NCBI RefSeq assembly: GCF_016908975.1 | Contig: NZ_JAFBEX010000020.1 | Coordinates: forward strand, 1 to 64,000 | Length of the DNA stretch: 64,000 nt | DNA from: Neobacillus cucumis | GTDB lineage: Bacteria > Bacillota > Bacilli > Bacillales > Cytobacillaceae | Direction: 5' to 3' | In this document: positions 45,732-54,591 of the stretch, in pieces | Layout of the letters: each line of letters starts with the position of its first letter | Position numbering within the stretch: the stretch's first letter is position 1 | Notes under the pieces: generated by a model | Seen by the model: the letters and a program-made list of their open reading frames with translations, nothing else | The model's database searches: none | What the model was told of the DNA's origin: nothing | Position numbers and translations under genes: made by a program

Positions 45732-46802
45732 TTGAAGAAACGTAAAATTGGCTTGACTTTATCTTTAGTTCTAGCAGCCGGGACACTTTTAGGTGCATGT
45801 GGAAAAAGTAATGACACGACTAAAGATAGTGGTAAAAAAGATACATTCTCTGTAGGAATGGTTACGGATATCGGTGGGGTAGATGACAAATCATTTAACC
45901 AATCTGCTTGGGAAGGGCTTCAAAAATTTGGTAAAGACAATAATATGCAAAAGGGTAAAGGTGGATATGACTACTTACAGTCAAAATCAGATGCTGATTA
46001 CTCTACTAACTTAAATACACTTGCACGTCAAGATTTTGATCTTGTATTTGGAATTGGCTATCTGATGCAGGATGCAGTTAATGAAATTTCTAAACAACAA
46101 AGTAAAAAACACTTTGCGATTGTCGATTCAGAAGTGGATCAACCAAACGTTGCAAGTATCCTATTTAAAGAACAAGAAGCGTCCTTCTTAGCAGGGGTTG
46201 CTGCTGCGATGACAACCAAGTCTAACAAAATTGGATTTATCGGTGGTGTTGAAGGAGCAGTAATTGAGCGTTTTGAATCAGGATTCGTGGCAGGTGTTAA
46301 GGCTGCAAATCCGAAAGCTACAGTTGATATTCAATATGCTGGTGCATTTGATAAAGCAGAACTTGGACAATCTATTGCTTCTAAAATGTATACATCTGGA
46401 GCAGACGTAATCTTTGCTGCAGCGGGTGCAACTGGAAATGGTTTGTTCAAGGAAGCTACTGACCGAAAGTCCAAAAATCCTACTCAAGAAATTTGGGCTA
46501 TTGGTGTTGACCGTGACCAATCTGATATGGGTCCAGATGTTGTCCTTACATCCGCACTAAAACGTGTTGACGTAGCAGTGGAAGACTTATCTACAAAAGC
46601 GAAAAATGGTAATTTCCCTGGCGGAAAAGTTACATTATATGGTTTAGCAGAAGATGGTGTAGGTTTAGCACCAATTAATAGTAAAGCACCAAATAAAGCA
46701 GCTATTGAAACAGCTGTTAAAGAATGGGTTGCAAAAATTAAAAAAGGTGACGTAAAGGTTCCTGGAACACGTAAAGAATTAAAAACTTTTAGTGCAAAAT
46801 AA
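45732..46802 (+). CDS. BMP family substrate-binding lipoprotein (nucleoside importer)
   Basis: This is a Bmp/PnrA/NupN-type extracytoplasmic binding lipoprotein. The signal peptide ends in the lipobox LGAC with Cys23 as the lipidated residue. The mature part contains GMVTDIGGVDDKSFNQSAW, the family's purine-nucleoside-binding start, and later DYSTNLNTL, FKEQEASFLAGV and GVDRDQSDMGPDVVLTS. The 356 aa length is typical. In B. subtilis the related NupN-NupOPQ system imports guanosine. The start is TTG at 45732 after AGGGGGT. A hairpin separates it from the ATPase gene. Confidence 0.93.
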   Translation: MKKRKIGLTLSLVLAAGTLLGACGKSNDTTKDSGKKDTFSVGMVTDIGGVDDKSFNQSAWEGLQKFGKDNNMQKGKGGYDYLQSKSDADYSTNLNTLARQDFDLVFGIGYLMQDAVNEISKQQSKKHFAIVDSEVDQPNVASILFKEQEASFLAGVAAAMTTKSNKIGFIGGVEGAVIERFESGFVAGVKAANPKATVDIQYAGAFDKAELGQSIASKMYTSGADVIFAAAGATGNGLFKEATDRKSKNPTQEIWAIGVDRDQSDMGPDVVLTSALKRVDVAVEDLSTKAKNGNFPGGKVTLYGLAEDGVGLAPINSKAPNKAAIETAVKEWVAKIKKGDVKVPGTRKELKTFSAK

Positions 46803-46811
46803 TTTTATATG

Positions 46812-46843
46812 GGAATAAGCGGGACTAACTCGCTTATTCCTTA
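46812..46843 (+). terminator. Hairpin terminator or attenuator after the lipoprotein gene
   Basis: GGAATAAGCG and CGCTTATTCC form a perfect 10-bp stem over a 9-nt loop, followed by a short T run. A leaky hairpin here would let the binding protein be made in excess over the membrane parts, as is common in ABC operons. Confidence 0.85.
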
Positions 46844-47002
46844 TTAATGAAATCTTAACTGAAGTACAGAAAATTAGATTCTGTTATTCATTTAGGATTT
46901 TATTTAGGTAAACCGCTTATTTTTTAAAAACTCTGAAAGGTATGACCTCTTACTACTATAGGTCGAAATTTCCTTTTATCCTAATCATTGGGAGTGAGAA
47001 AG

Positions 47003-48538
47003 ATGGAATATGTAATCGAGATGCTTAACATCCGTAAAGAGTTTAATGGCTTTGTTGCGAATGATAACATAACACTGCAACTAAAAAAGGGTGAAATTCA
47101 TGCATTATTAGGAGAAAATGGTGCTGGAAAATCCACCTTAATGAATGTTCTTTTCGGATTATATCAGCCTGAACAAGGTGAAATCCGTGTGAAAGGAAAC
47201 CCCGTTAATATTACCAATCCTAATATTGCGAATGATCTGGGAATCGGTATGGTCCATCAGCATTTTATGTTAGTGGATACGTTTAGTGTTACGGAAAATA
47301 TTATCCTTGGGAGAGAAATAACATCCGGCGGACGCATTGATTTAAAAAAAGCTGAAAGAGATGTTCGTGATATATCTGAGCGCTATGGATTGGCAGTGGA
47401 CCCACAAGCTAAGATTTCTGACATATCCGTTGGTATGCAGCAACGGGTAGAAATATTAAAAACCCTGTATCGTGGGGCGGAAATTGTTATTTTTGACGAG
47501 CCGTCTGCCGTCTTAACACCGCAGGAAATTAAAGAACTTATGCAGATTATGAAAACCCTTATTAAAGAAGGAAAATCAATTATATTAATCACCCATAAGC
47601 TAAAAGAGATTATGGAAGTAGCGGACCGCTGTACGGTTATTCGTAAAGGTAAAGGAATCGGTACCGTTAATGTCAGTGAAACAAACCCAAATGAACTGGC
47701 AAGTTTAATGGTAGGCCGTGAAGTTGTGTTTAAAACTGAAAAAAAAGAAGCTACTCCAAGAAATAATGTTCTAGAAGTCAATGACTTGACTGTTAAAGAT
47801 TCCAGGGGCGTATCCGTGGTTAACGGCTTGGATCTTACTGTGAAAGCCGGTGAAATCGTTGGCATCGCAGGTGTAGACGGTAATGGCCAATCAGAACTTA
47901 TTGAAGCGATAACAGGTCTGCGTAAAGCAGAGAATGGCAGCATTAAGTTAAATGGGAAGGAACTGATGAACCAAACTCCTCGGAAAATTACTGAATCAGG
48001 AGTAGGGCATATTCCACAGGACCGACATAAACATGGTCTAGTCTTGAACTTTCCGATTGGTGAAAATATGGTTTTACAAACTTATAATAAAAGGCCATTC
48101 TCTAGCAATGGGATTTTAAATTTTAAAGAAATTTATAAAAAAGCAAAATCATTAATTACTGAATTTGATGTTCGTACACCGAGTGAATATACATTAGCAC
48201 GTGCACTTTCTGGTGGAAATCAACAAAAAGCGATTATAGGTCGCGAAGTGGATCGAAACCCAGATTTATTAATTGCAGCACAGCCAACGCGTGGTTTAGA
48301 TGTTGGGGCCATTGAATTTATTCATAAGAGATTGATTGAGCAACGAGATAATGGTAAAGCAGTTTTACTTGTTTCGTTTGAGTTAGATGAAATTCTCAAT
48401 GTCAGTGACAAAATAGCTGTTATTTATGAAGGGAAAATTGTAGCGGTTGTCAATCCGAAAGAAACATCTGAAGAGGAGTTAGGCTTGCTAATGGCTGGTT
48501 CAAATAGAAAGGAAGCGGGTGAACATTCCCATGTCTAA
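47003..48538 (+). CDS. Nucleoside ABC importer, double-NBD ATPase (NupO type)
   Basis: A single polypeptide carries two ABC domains, as in sugar- and nucleoside-type importers. The first has GENGAGKSTLMNVLFGL and the signature SVGMQQR. The second has a divergent Walker A (GVDGNGQSELIEA) and the signature LSGGNQQKAIIGREV, followed by PTRGLDVGA. The frame opens at TTG 46988; the ATG at 47003 after GGGAGTGAG gives 511 aa. It overlaps the next gene by 8 nt. Confidence 0.93.
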   Translation: MEYVIEMLNIRKEFNGFVANDNITLQLKKGEIHALLGENGAGKSTLMNVLFGLYQPEQGEIRVKGNPVNITNPNIANDLGIGMVHQHFMLVDTFSVTENIILGREITSGGRIDLKKAERDVRDISERYGLAVDPQAKISDISVGMQQRVEILKTLYRGAEIVIFDEPSAVLTPQEIKELMQIMKTLIKEGKSIILITHKLKEIMEVADRCTVIRKGKGIGTVNVSETNPNELASLMVGREVVFKTEKKEATPRNNVLEVNDLTVKDSRGVSVVNGLDLTVKAGEIVGIAGVDGNGQSELIEAITGLRKAENGSIKLNGKELMNQTPRKITESGVGHIPQDRHKHGLVLNFPIGENMVLQTYNKRPFSSNGILNFKEIYKKAKSLITEFDVRTPSEYTLARALSGGNQQKAIIGREVDRNPDLLIAAQPTRGLDVGAIEFIHKRLIEQRDNGKAVLLVSFELDEILNVSDKIAVIYEGKIVAVVNPKETSEEELGLLMAGSNRKEAGEHSHV

Positions 48539-49577
48539 AAGGTTCAGAAATATTCTAACACCCATTATTGCTGTATTATTAGGCATAATTGTCGGAACCA
48601 TCATTATGGTTGCTAGTGGGTACGATCCAATAGCTGCCTATTCAGCCCTATGGAACGGGGCTTTTGGAGAGGCTTATTACTTTGGGGAAGTGATTAGACA
48701 GTTCACTCCATATATCCTAGCTGGTTTAGCTGTGGCATTTGCTTTTCGAGTAGGTCTGTTTAATATCGGGGTTGAAGGCCAATATTTAGTTGGATGGCTT
48801 GCTGCTGTCTGGGTTGGAGTTTCATTTGACCTTCCCCGCTTTATTCATTTGCCACTAGCCATTTTAGCTGCAATGGTTGCGGGTGCACTTTGGGCATTCA
48901 TACCTGGATTCTTAAAAGCAAGGTTTCGGGTCCATGAAGTCATTGTTTCCATCATGATGAACTATGTAGCACTTCATGTATGTAATTACATTATTCAGAA
49001 TGTCATTACAAAAAATCAAGATAAAACAGGCATGGTTAAAGATTCTGCAACATTAAGATCAGAATGGCTTCAGAGCATAACAGATTACTCTCGTCTTCAC
49101 TGGGGGATTATCGTCGCGATTGCTGGCTGTTTTATTATGTGGTTTCTACTTGAAAGGACCACTAAAGGTTATGAATTAAGAGCTGTAGGATTTAACCAAC
49201 ATGCTGCCCATTATGCAGGAATGAATGTGAATCGAAACATCATCCTATCTATGGTCATTGCCGGTGGTTTTGCAGGTTTAGCAGGTTCCATGGATGGACT
49301 AGGAACATTCGGGTATGACGGAGTTAAAGGCGGTTTTACAGGGGTTGGATTTGACGGTATCGCCGTCGCCTTGTTAGGCGGAAATACGTCTTTAGGTGTG
49401 TTTTTCTCGGCACTATTATTCGCAGCTTTAAAAGTAGGGGCATTAAATATGCCGCTTGAAGCAGGAGTACCAAACGAACTTGTAGATATTATTATTGCAT
49501 TAATTGTATTTTTCGTAGCTTCTAGTTACATGATAAGAATGATTCTTGACCGATTAAGCAAGAAGGAGGTGAAGTAA
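48531..49577 (+). CDS. Nucleoside ABC importer permease 1 (NupP type)
   Basis: This is an inner-membrane permease of the BPD_transp_2 (branched-chain/nucleoside) family with about eight to nine helices. It contains FRVGLFNIGVEGQYLVGWL and GAFAGLAGSM-like GGFAGLAGSMDGLGTFGYDG, then GIAVALLGGNTSLGVFFSAL. The ATG at 48531, 9 nt after GGTG, gives 348 aa; it overlaps the ATPase stop by 8 nt. The next permease starts 1 nt after its stop. Confidence 0.92.
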   Translation: MSKRFRNILTPIIAVLLGIIVGTIIMVASGYDPIAAYSALWNGAFGEAYYFGEVIRQFTPYILAGLAVAFAFRVGLFNIGVEGQYLVGWLAAVWVGVSFDLPRFIHLPLAILAAMVAGALWAFIPGFLKARFRVHEVIVSIMMNYVALHVCNYIIQNVITKNQDKTGMVKDSATLRSEWLQSITDYSRLHWGIIVAIAGCFIMWFLLERTTKGYELRAVGFNQHAAHYAGMNVNRNIILSMVIAGGFAGLAGSMDGLGTFGYDGVKGGFTGVGFDGIAVALLGGNTSLGVFFSALLFAALKVGALNMPLEAGVPNELVDIIIALIVFFVASSYMIRMILDRLSKKEVK

Positions 49578-49578
49578 G

Positions 49579-50538
49579 TTGAGCTTAATGGAAATTTTAA
49601 TAATCGTTGTTCCATCAACATTGTTATGGGCTGCTCCACTTATCTTCACTGCATTAGGTGGTATTTTCTCTGAACGATCTGGGGTCGTTAATATTGGACT
49701 TGAAGGTTTAATGGTCATTGGCGCCTTTTCGGCCATTGTGTTTAATCTTACGTTTGTGGATACCTTCGGTAGTTTAACTCCTTGGATTTCCATTATTGTG
49801 GCAATGGTAGCTGGAGCTATTTTCTCCATACTTCATGCTGTTGCTGCGATTACGTTCCGTGCTGACCATACAGTATCTGGTGTAGCAATTAACTTATTAG
49901 CATCAGGGCTAACTTTGTTCCTTGTTAAGTTAATTTACGATAAGGGCGAAACAGGGATTATTAGTAAAGGCTTTAACAAGATCGATATCCCAATCTTAAA
50001 GGATATTCCAATAATTGGAGAAATATTTTTCCAAAATACTTATTGGACCTCGTTTTTAGCGATCATAGTAGCTATCATTGTTTGGTTTATCATTTATAAA
50101 ACACCATTTGGACTTCGTCTTCGTTCTGTTGGAGAGCATCCGATGGCTGCGGATACAATGGGGATTAATGTTACCAAAATGCGCTACATCGGAGTGATTA
50201 TATCTGGCGCTCTTGGTGGTATTGGCGGTGCCGTTTATGCTCAATCAATTACTTCCAATTTCAGCCATTCGACCATTAGCGGTCAAGGATTTATGGCTAT
50301 TGCGGCGATGATCTTTGGTAAATGGCATCCACTTGGTGCACTAGGGGCAGCTATTTTCTTTGGTTTTGCACAAAGTATTAGTATAATTGGTTCAGATTTA
50401 CCGTTCTTAAAAGAAATTCCAAATGTATATTTGTTAATTGCTCCTTATGTATTAACCATTCTTGCTTTAACAGGATTCATCGGCCGTGCTGACGCTCCAA
50501 AAGCAAGTGGAACACATTATATTAAAGGAAGCAGATAA
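49579..50538 (+). CDS. Nucleoside ABC importer permease 2 (NupQ type)
   Basis: This is the second permease of the importer, 319 aa and hydrophobic, with ERSGVVNIGLEGLMVIGAFS and GEHPMAADTMGINVTKMRYI. ALGGIGGAVYAQS and FMAIAAMIFGKWHPLGALGA are typical of the family. The TTG at 49579 has AAGGAGGTGA upstream. It ends the operon, and a terminator follows. Confidence 0.92.
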   Translation: MSLMEILIIVVPSTLLWAAPLIFTALGGIFSERSGVVNIGLEGLMVIGAFSAIVFNLTFVDTFGSLTPWISIIVAMVAGAIFSILHAVAAITFRADHTVSGVAINLLASGLTLFLVKLIYDKGETGIISKGFNKIDIPILKDIPIIGEIFFQNTYWTSFLAIIVAIIVWFIIYKTPFGLRLRSVGEHPMAADTMGINVTKMRYIGVIISGALGGIGGAVYAQSITSNFSHSTISGQGFMAIAAMIFGKWHPLGALGAAIFFGFAQSISIIGSDLPFLKEIPNVYLLIAPYVLTILALTGFIGRADAPKASGTHYIKGSR

Positions 50539-50558
50539 TGAAAAAGAAATAATTGTAA

Positions 50559-50590
50559 AAGAGCTCTCGTATCATGAGAGTTCTTTTTTT
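50559..50590 (+). terminator. Intrinsic terminator of the nucleoside importer operon
   Basis: AGCTCTCGT and ATGAGAGTT give a stem (one or two mismatches) flanked by AAGAG/TTCTT pairs and followed by T8. Confidence 0.85.
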
Positions 50591-50610
50591 TAGTAATCAG
50601 AAGTAATCTC

Positions 50611-50640
50611 TTGTGAAGTACTAGTCTGGTAAATTATAGT
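50611..50640 (+). promoter_or_regulatory. Possible sigma-A promoter of ymfF-ymfH
   Basis: TTGTGA (50611-50616) and TATAGT (50635-50640) have an 18-nt spacer, after the upstream terminator and about 95 nt before ymfF. Confidence 0.5.
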
Positions 50641-50733
50641 AAGAAGTATAGGTTTTTTACAAAAGGAAAAGATATAAAGAAAAATGTTTACATATTCTTA
50701 AAGTAAGCCCTTTATGGAAAAGGAGGATTACAA

Positions 50734-52014
50734 ATGAACTCAACTGCAGAAAAAATATCAGAATTGCAGGGATATAAGCTTCATGTGATTGAAACAGAAA
50801 AGTATAAGACGAATACATTTGTCTGGAGAATGAAAGCACCATTAACAAAAGAGGATGTAACCAAAAGGGCACTGCTCCCGCATGTTTTGCAGAGCAGCTC
50901 AGCAAAATATCCCTCAACAACGGCCTTACGCTCCTATTTAGATGAATTATATGGCGCCACTCTTTATGTTGATTTGTCCAAAAAGGGTGAATACCATGTG
51001 ATGAGTGTGTCTTTAGAAATCGCCAATGAAAAATTCTTAAGTGATCCTACCCCACTTTTGAAAAAAGGATTTGAGTTGTTATCAGAAATTTTAACTCATC
51101 CGAATGGTTCAGGAAACGCTTTTGATAAAGATACTGTGGAGAAAGAAAAGCGAGTTCTTAAATCAAGGATTCAATCTGTCTATGATGATAAAATGCGCTA
51201 TTCCAATGTCCGCCTTTTAGAAGAAATGTGTAAAGACGAACCATATGCCCTTCAGGTGAATGGCGAAGCAGATGCTGTGGATGAAATAACACCGGAAAAT
51301 TTATATGAATATTTTCAGAAAGCCTTTTCGGAAGATGAACTAGATCTTTATGTCATTGGTGATGTGAAAGAAGAGGAAGTAAAACAACTGGCTGGTCAGT
51401 TACTAAACTTTGAAAATCGCCCCCCGAAAAAAGTGGAAACAGAAAAAATAGCTAATCGAACTGAAGTGAATGAGGTAAAAGAGCAACAAGATGTTAAACA
51501 AGGAAAATTAAATATCGGGTACCGGACCAATATTGTATATGGAGATCCTGATTATTTTGCCCTTCAAGTTTTCAATGGAATTTTCGGCGGTTTTTCACAT
51601 TCTAAATTATTTATTAATGTTCGTGAAAAGGCGAGTTTAGCCTACTATGCTGCAAGCCGTCTCGAGAGCCATAAGGGATTGATGATGGTTATGTCTGGGA
51701 TTGATTTAAAGAACTATGATCAAGCAGTAGGGATTATTCACGAACAAATGGATGCAATGAAAAAAGGCGATTTTACGGATCAAGAATTGGAGCAAACCAA
51801 GGCTGTTATCCAAAATCAAATTTTAGAAACGGTTGACACTGCTCGTGGTTTAACAGAAATCCTTTATCATAATGTCGTGGCATGTACAAATATTTCTCTT
51901 GAAACCTGGATGTCTGAAATGAATAACGTCACAAAAGAAGAAATAATAGCAGTAGCCAATAAAATACAACTTGATACGATTTATTTCTTAACGGGAACGG
52001 AGGCGGGCAAATAA
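50734..52014 (+). CDS. ymfF: M16-family peptidase-like protein YmfF (no zinc motif)
   Basis: This is a pitrilysin-like protein of 426 residues without the HXXEH motif; the N-terminal helix reads LPHVLQSSSAKYPST. It keeps the M16 C-terminal features such as NGIFGGFSHSKLFINVREKA and SLAYYAASRLE, which supply the substrate-gripping R/Y pair in heterodimeric M16 enzymes. It overlaps ymfH by 1 nt, so YmfF and YmfH probably form a heterodimer with YmfH catalytic. The substrate is unknown. AAAGGAGG precedes the ATG. Confidence 0.92.
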   Translation: MNSTAEKISELQGYKLHVIETEKYKTNTFVWRMKAPLTKEDVTKRALLPHVLQSSSAKYPSTTALRSYLDELYGATLYVDLSKKGEYHVMSVSLEIANEKFLSDPTPLLKKGFELLSEILTHPNGSGNAFDKDTVEKEKRVLKSRIQSVYDDKMRYSNVRLLEEMCKDEPYALQVNGEADAVDEITPENLYEYFQKAFSEDELDLYVIGDVKEEEVKQLAGQLLNFENRPPKKVETEKIANRTEVNEVKEQQDVKQGKLNIGYRTNIVYGDPDYFALQVFNGIFGGFSHSKLFINVREKASLAYYAASRLESHKGLMMVMSGIDLKNYDQAVGIIHEQMDAMKKGDFTDQELEQTKAVIQNQILETVDTARGLTEILYHNVVACTNISLETWMSEMNNVTKEEIIAVANKIQLDTIYFLTGTEAGK

Positions 52015-53306
52015 TGGAGAAAATTTCTTTTGACCAGCTTCAAGAAGAACTTTTTCATGAAAAAATGTCTAATGGCTTGAATGTGTATATTCTGCCAAAG
52101 AAAGGCTTTAATAAAACATATGCCACTTTTACAACCAAATATGGATCCGTTGATAATACCTTTGTGCCACTAGGGAAAGATGACTATGTTAAGGTACCAG
52201 ATGGGATTGCCCACTTTTTAGAGCATAAGCTGTTTGAAAAAGAAGATGGCGATGTATTCCAGCAGTTTAGCCGTCAAGGGGCGTCAGCTAACGCCTTTAC
52301 ATCTTTTACACGTACAGCCTACTTATTTTCAAGTACCGCTGATGTTGAAAAGAATTTAGAAACATTGATTGATTTTGTCCAAAGCCCTTATTTTTCTGAA
52401 AAAACAGTGGAAAAGGAAAAAGGAATTATTGGTCAGGAAATTACCATGTACGATGATAATCCAGATTGGCGTTTGTACTTTGGCTTAATTCAAAATTTAT
52501 ATCAAAACCATCCAGTGAAAATTGATATTGCAGGGACGATTGAGTCAATTGCTGAAATTGATAAAGATTGGCTTTATGAATGTTACAACACATTCTACCA
52601 CCCAAGCAACATGCTTTTATTTATTGTAGGTCCTGTAGACCCGGAAAAAATTATGACGCAGGTAAGAGATAACCAGGCGAAAAAAGATTATAAAGATATG
52701 CCGGAAATTAAACGGAAATTTGAAGAAGAGCCGCCGCAGGCTGCCGAAAAGAAACAAGTTCTTCAAATGAATGTGCAAACTTCTAAAACACTTTTAGGAA
52801 TTAAGGCCCTTCATGTTGATCAGTCGGGCGATGTGCTTTTGAAAAATGAGCTGACCATGAACGTGCTGCTTGATTTATTGTTTGGCAAGAGTTCTAAAAA
52901 CTATAATAAGTTATATGATGAAGGGCTTGTAGACGAAACCTTCTCCTATGACTATACACAGGAACAAGGATTTGGTTTTGCAATGGTTGGCGGTGACACA
53001 GGCGAACCGGATCAACTTGCTGACCGGCTGCAGCAAATGCTTCTGGATGCAAAGAAAGCCAGTGTGTTTAACGAAGAACAACTCGAAAGGGCAAAAAGAA
53101 AGAAAATTGGTGCCTTTTTGCGGGCGGTCAATTCACCTGAATATATCGCCAATCAATTTACTCGCTATGCGTTTAATGATATGAATTTATTCGATGTCGT
53201 GCCAACACTCGAAAAAATTACCCTTCAGGATGTTCAGTCGTTAGCATCTGAAGTCATATCAGAGGAACGTTTCTCGGTATGCCAAGTGATCCCAAAACAA
53301 AAGTAG
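52014..53306 (+). CDS. ymfH: M16-family zinc peptidase YmfH (catalytic partner)
   Basis: The inverted zinc motif HFLEH is at 67-71 in GIAHFLEHKLFEKEDGD, and the downstream glutamate lies in EKGIIGQEITMYDDNP. It has the full M16 two-half layout. Residue length is 430. It overlaps ymfF by 1 nt. It likely cleaves peptides when paired with YmfF; no specific substrate can be named. Confidence 0.94.
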   Translation: MEKISFDQLQEELFHEKMSNGLNVYILPKKGFNKTYATFTTKYGSVDNTFVPLGKDDYVKVPDGIAHFLEHKLFEKEDGDVFQQFSRQGASANAFTSFTRTAYLFSSTADVEKNLETLIDFVQSPYFSEKTVEKEKGIIGQEITMYDDNPDWRLYFGLIQNLYQNHPVKIDIAGTIESIAEIDKDWLYECYNTFYHPSNMLLFIVGPVDPEKIMTQVRDNQAKKDYKDMPEIKRKFEEEPPQAAEKKQVLQMNVQTSKTLLGIKALHVDQSGDVLLKNELTMNVLLDLLFGKSSKNYNKLYDEGLVDETFSYDYTQEQGFGFAMVGGDTGEPDQLADRLQQMLLDAKKASVFNEEQLERAKRKKIGAFLRAVNSPEYIANQFTRYAFNDMNLFDVVPTLEKITLQDVQSLASEVISEERFSVCQVIPKQK

Positions 53307-53309
53307 GCG

Positions 53310-53336
53310 AAGAAGCGTCGGAAACCGGCGCTTCTT
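53310..53336 (+). terminator. Hairpin between ymfH and ymfI, no T tract
   Basis: AGAAGCGTCGG and CCGGCGCTTCT pair over AAA (one G-U) just after the ymfH stop. Without a T run it is more likely an mRNA-processing or stability hairpin than a strong terminator. Confidence 0.4.
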
Positions 53337-53367
53337 TGGCGTCTATGTATAGAAAGAGTGATAAAAA

Positions 53368-54090
53368 TTGAAAAAGTATGTGTTATTAACGGGAGCAAGC
53401 GGGGGAATTGGACAAGCGGTAGCCTTACATTTGGCTGCGAAGGGATATCATTTATATCTTCACTATAATCAAAACAAACAAACCATCCTAGAATTAAGGG
53501 ATAAACTTGCATCATTTGGCGGAGAATACATCCCGATACAGGCTGATTTTTCCTCCGTTACAGGATACCAGTCCATTCCAGAGCAAATTTTTTCCTTAGA
53601 TGCAATCATCCATTGCGGTGGGAAAAGTCATTATGGGTTACTACTTGATTTAAAACAGGAAGAAGCTCAAGAATTATTCAATATCCATGTCTTAAATCCA
53701 TTGATGCTGACAAAAGAACTATTGCCTAAATTTTTAACAAAACGTTCAGGCAATATTATTGTGATCACGTCTATGTGGGGGCAGACGGGGGCGTCATGTG
53801 AAGTGGCCTATTCTGCCGCTAAAGGGGCACAAATAGCCTTTGTGAAGGCATTAAGTAAAGAGGTAGCATTAAATGGCATCCGTGTAAATGCCATAGCTCC
53901 AGGGGCTGTAGACACCTCTATGATGGAGGGATTTACCTTTGAAGAAGTGGAGCAAATTTCTTTTGATATTCCAATGGGGAGAATCGCGAGACCTGAAGAA
54001 ATCGCGGGAAGCGTTGCTTTTTTACTGTCAGATGACTCTTCATACATGACCGGTCAAGTACTGTCAGTGAACGGTGGATGGTACACATAA
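53368..54090 (+). CDS. ymfI: SDR family oxidoreductase YmfI (EF-P modification)
   Basis: This 240-residue short-chain dehydrogenase has the NAD(P) motif TGASGGIGQAVA and the catalytic Ser/Tyr/Lys (ITSMWGQTGA; YSAAK). In B. subtilis YmfI is the enzyme that reduces the 5-aminopentanone on Lys32 of elongation factor P to 5-aminopentanol, and it lies in this same place. It is FabG-like in sequence, but the context favours the EF-P role. The start is TTG at 53368 with only a weak AAAGAGTG site. Confidence 0.88.
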   Translation: MKKYVLLTGASGGIGQAVALHLAAKGYHLYLHYNQNKQTILELRDKLASFGGEYIPIQADFSSVTGYQSIPEQIFSLDAIIHCGGKSHYGLLLDLKQEEAQELFNIHVLNPLMLTKELLPKFLTKRSGNIIVITSMWGQTGASCEVAYSAAKGAQIAFVKALSKEVALNGIRVNAIAPGAVDTSMMEGFTFEEVEQISFDIPMGRIARPEEIAGSVAFLLSDDSSYMTGQVLSVNGGWYT

Positions 54091-54170
54091 AAAATTTCAT
54101 GATGATAAATGTATAGTTCATTAAGCTTCTTCACAAAATATCCTTGTACTATTCTAAAGGAGGGAATACA

Positions 54171-54428
54171 ATGTCTGTTTTAGAAAACTGGAAACAATGG
54201 GAAGACTTCTTAGCAGATCGTCTTCACCATGCACAGAATGAAGGCATGAGCGAAGGGGCTGTTAATAACTTAGCATTTCAAATTGGTGACTATTTGGCTA
54301 ACCAAGTTGAGCCAAAAAATGAACAAGAAAGAATACTTGCAGACCTATGGTCCGTTGCGGATAAACAAGAACAGCAGGCTATTGCCAATATGATGGTAAA
54401 ATTAATTTCAAACAACGGCAACCGTTAA
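54171..54428 (+). CDS. ymfJ: DUF3243 family protein YmfJ
   Basis: This is an 85-residue protein of the DUF3243 family (MSVLENWKQWEDFLADRLHH; NLAFQIGDYLANQVEPKNEQ). The frame opens at 54144; the ATG at 54171 after AAAGGAGG is the better start and matches the length of B. subtilis YmfJ. Its function is unknown. A terminator follows. Confidence 0.9.
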   Translation: MSVLENWKQWEDFLADRLHHAQNEGMSEGAVNNLAFQIGDYLANQVEPKNEQERILADLWSVADKQEQQAIANMMVKLISNNGNR

Positions 54429-54462
54429 GAGAGGGGGACCTAAATGGTCTCTCTCTTTCTTA
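54427..54462 (+). terminator. Intrinsic terminator of ymfJ
   Basis: AAGAGAGGGGGACC and GGTCTCTCTCTT pair around TAAAT with a small internal loop, then TTCTTATTT follows. Confidence 0.75.
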
Positions 54463-54591
54463 TTTGGGAAAGATTTTCAATAAATCGTTCTTATTCTTCG
54501 TTTTTTCTTTCATCTTCTATTAAAATCATTTATTATAAAGTTTAGATGTGACAGTGCGAAAAAATTGTCGAAACTTCTTTTTGGGGGTTTT

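Noticed and set aside
47383..47943. Minus-strand ORF of 186 codons within the importer ATPase gene
   Set aside because: Shadow of the coding strand with no features of its own.
54566..54572. Spo0A box TGTCGAA before ymfK (also 15585-15591 before polC)
   Set aside because: A 7-mer is expected about eight times by chance in 64 kb on both strands; no further support.
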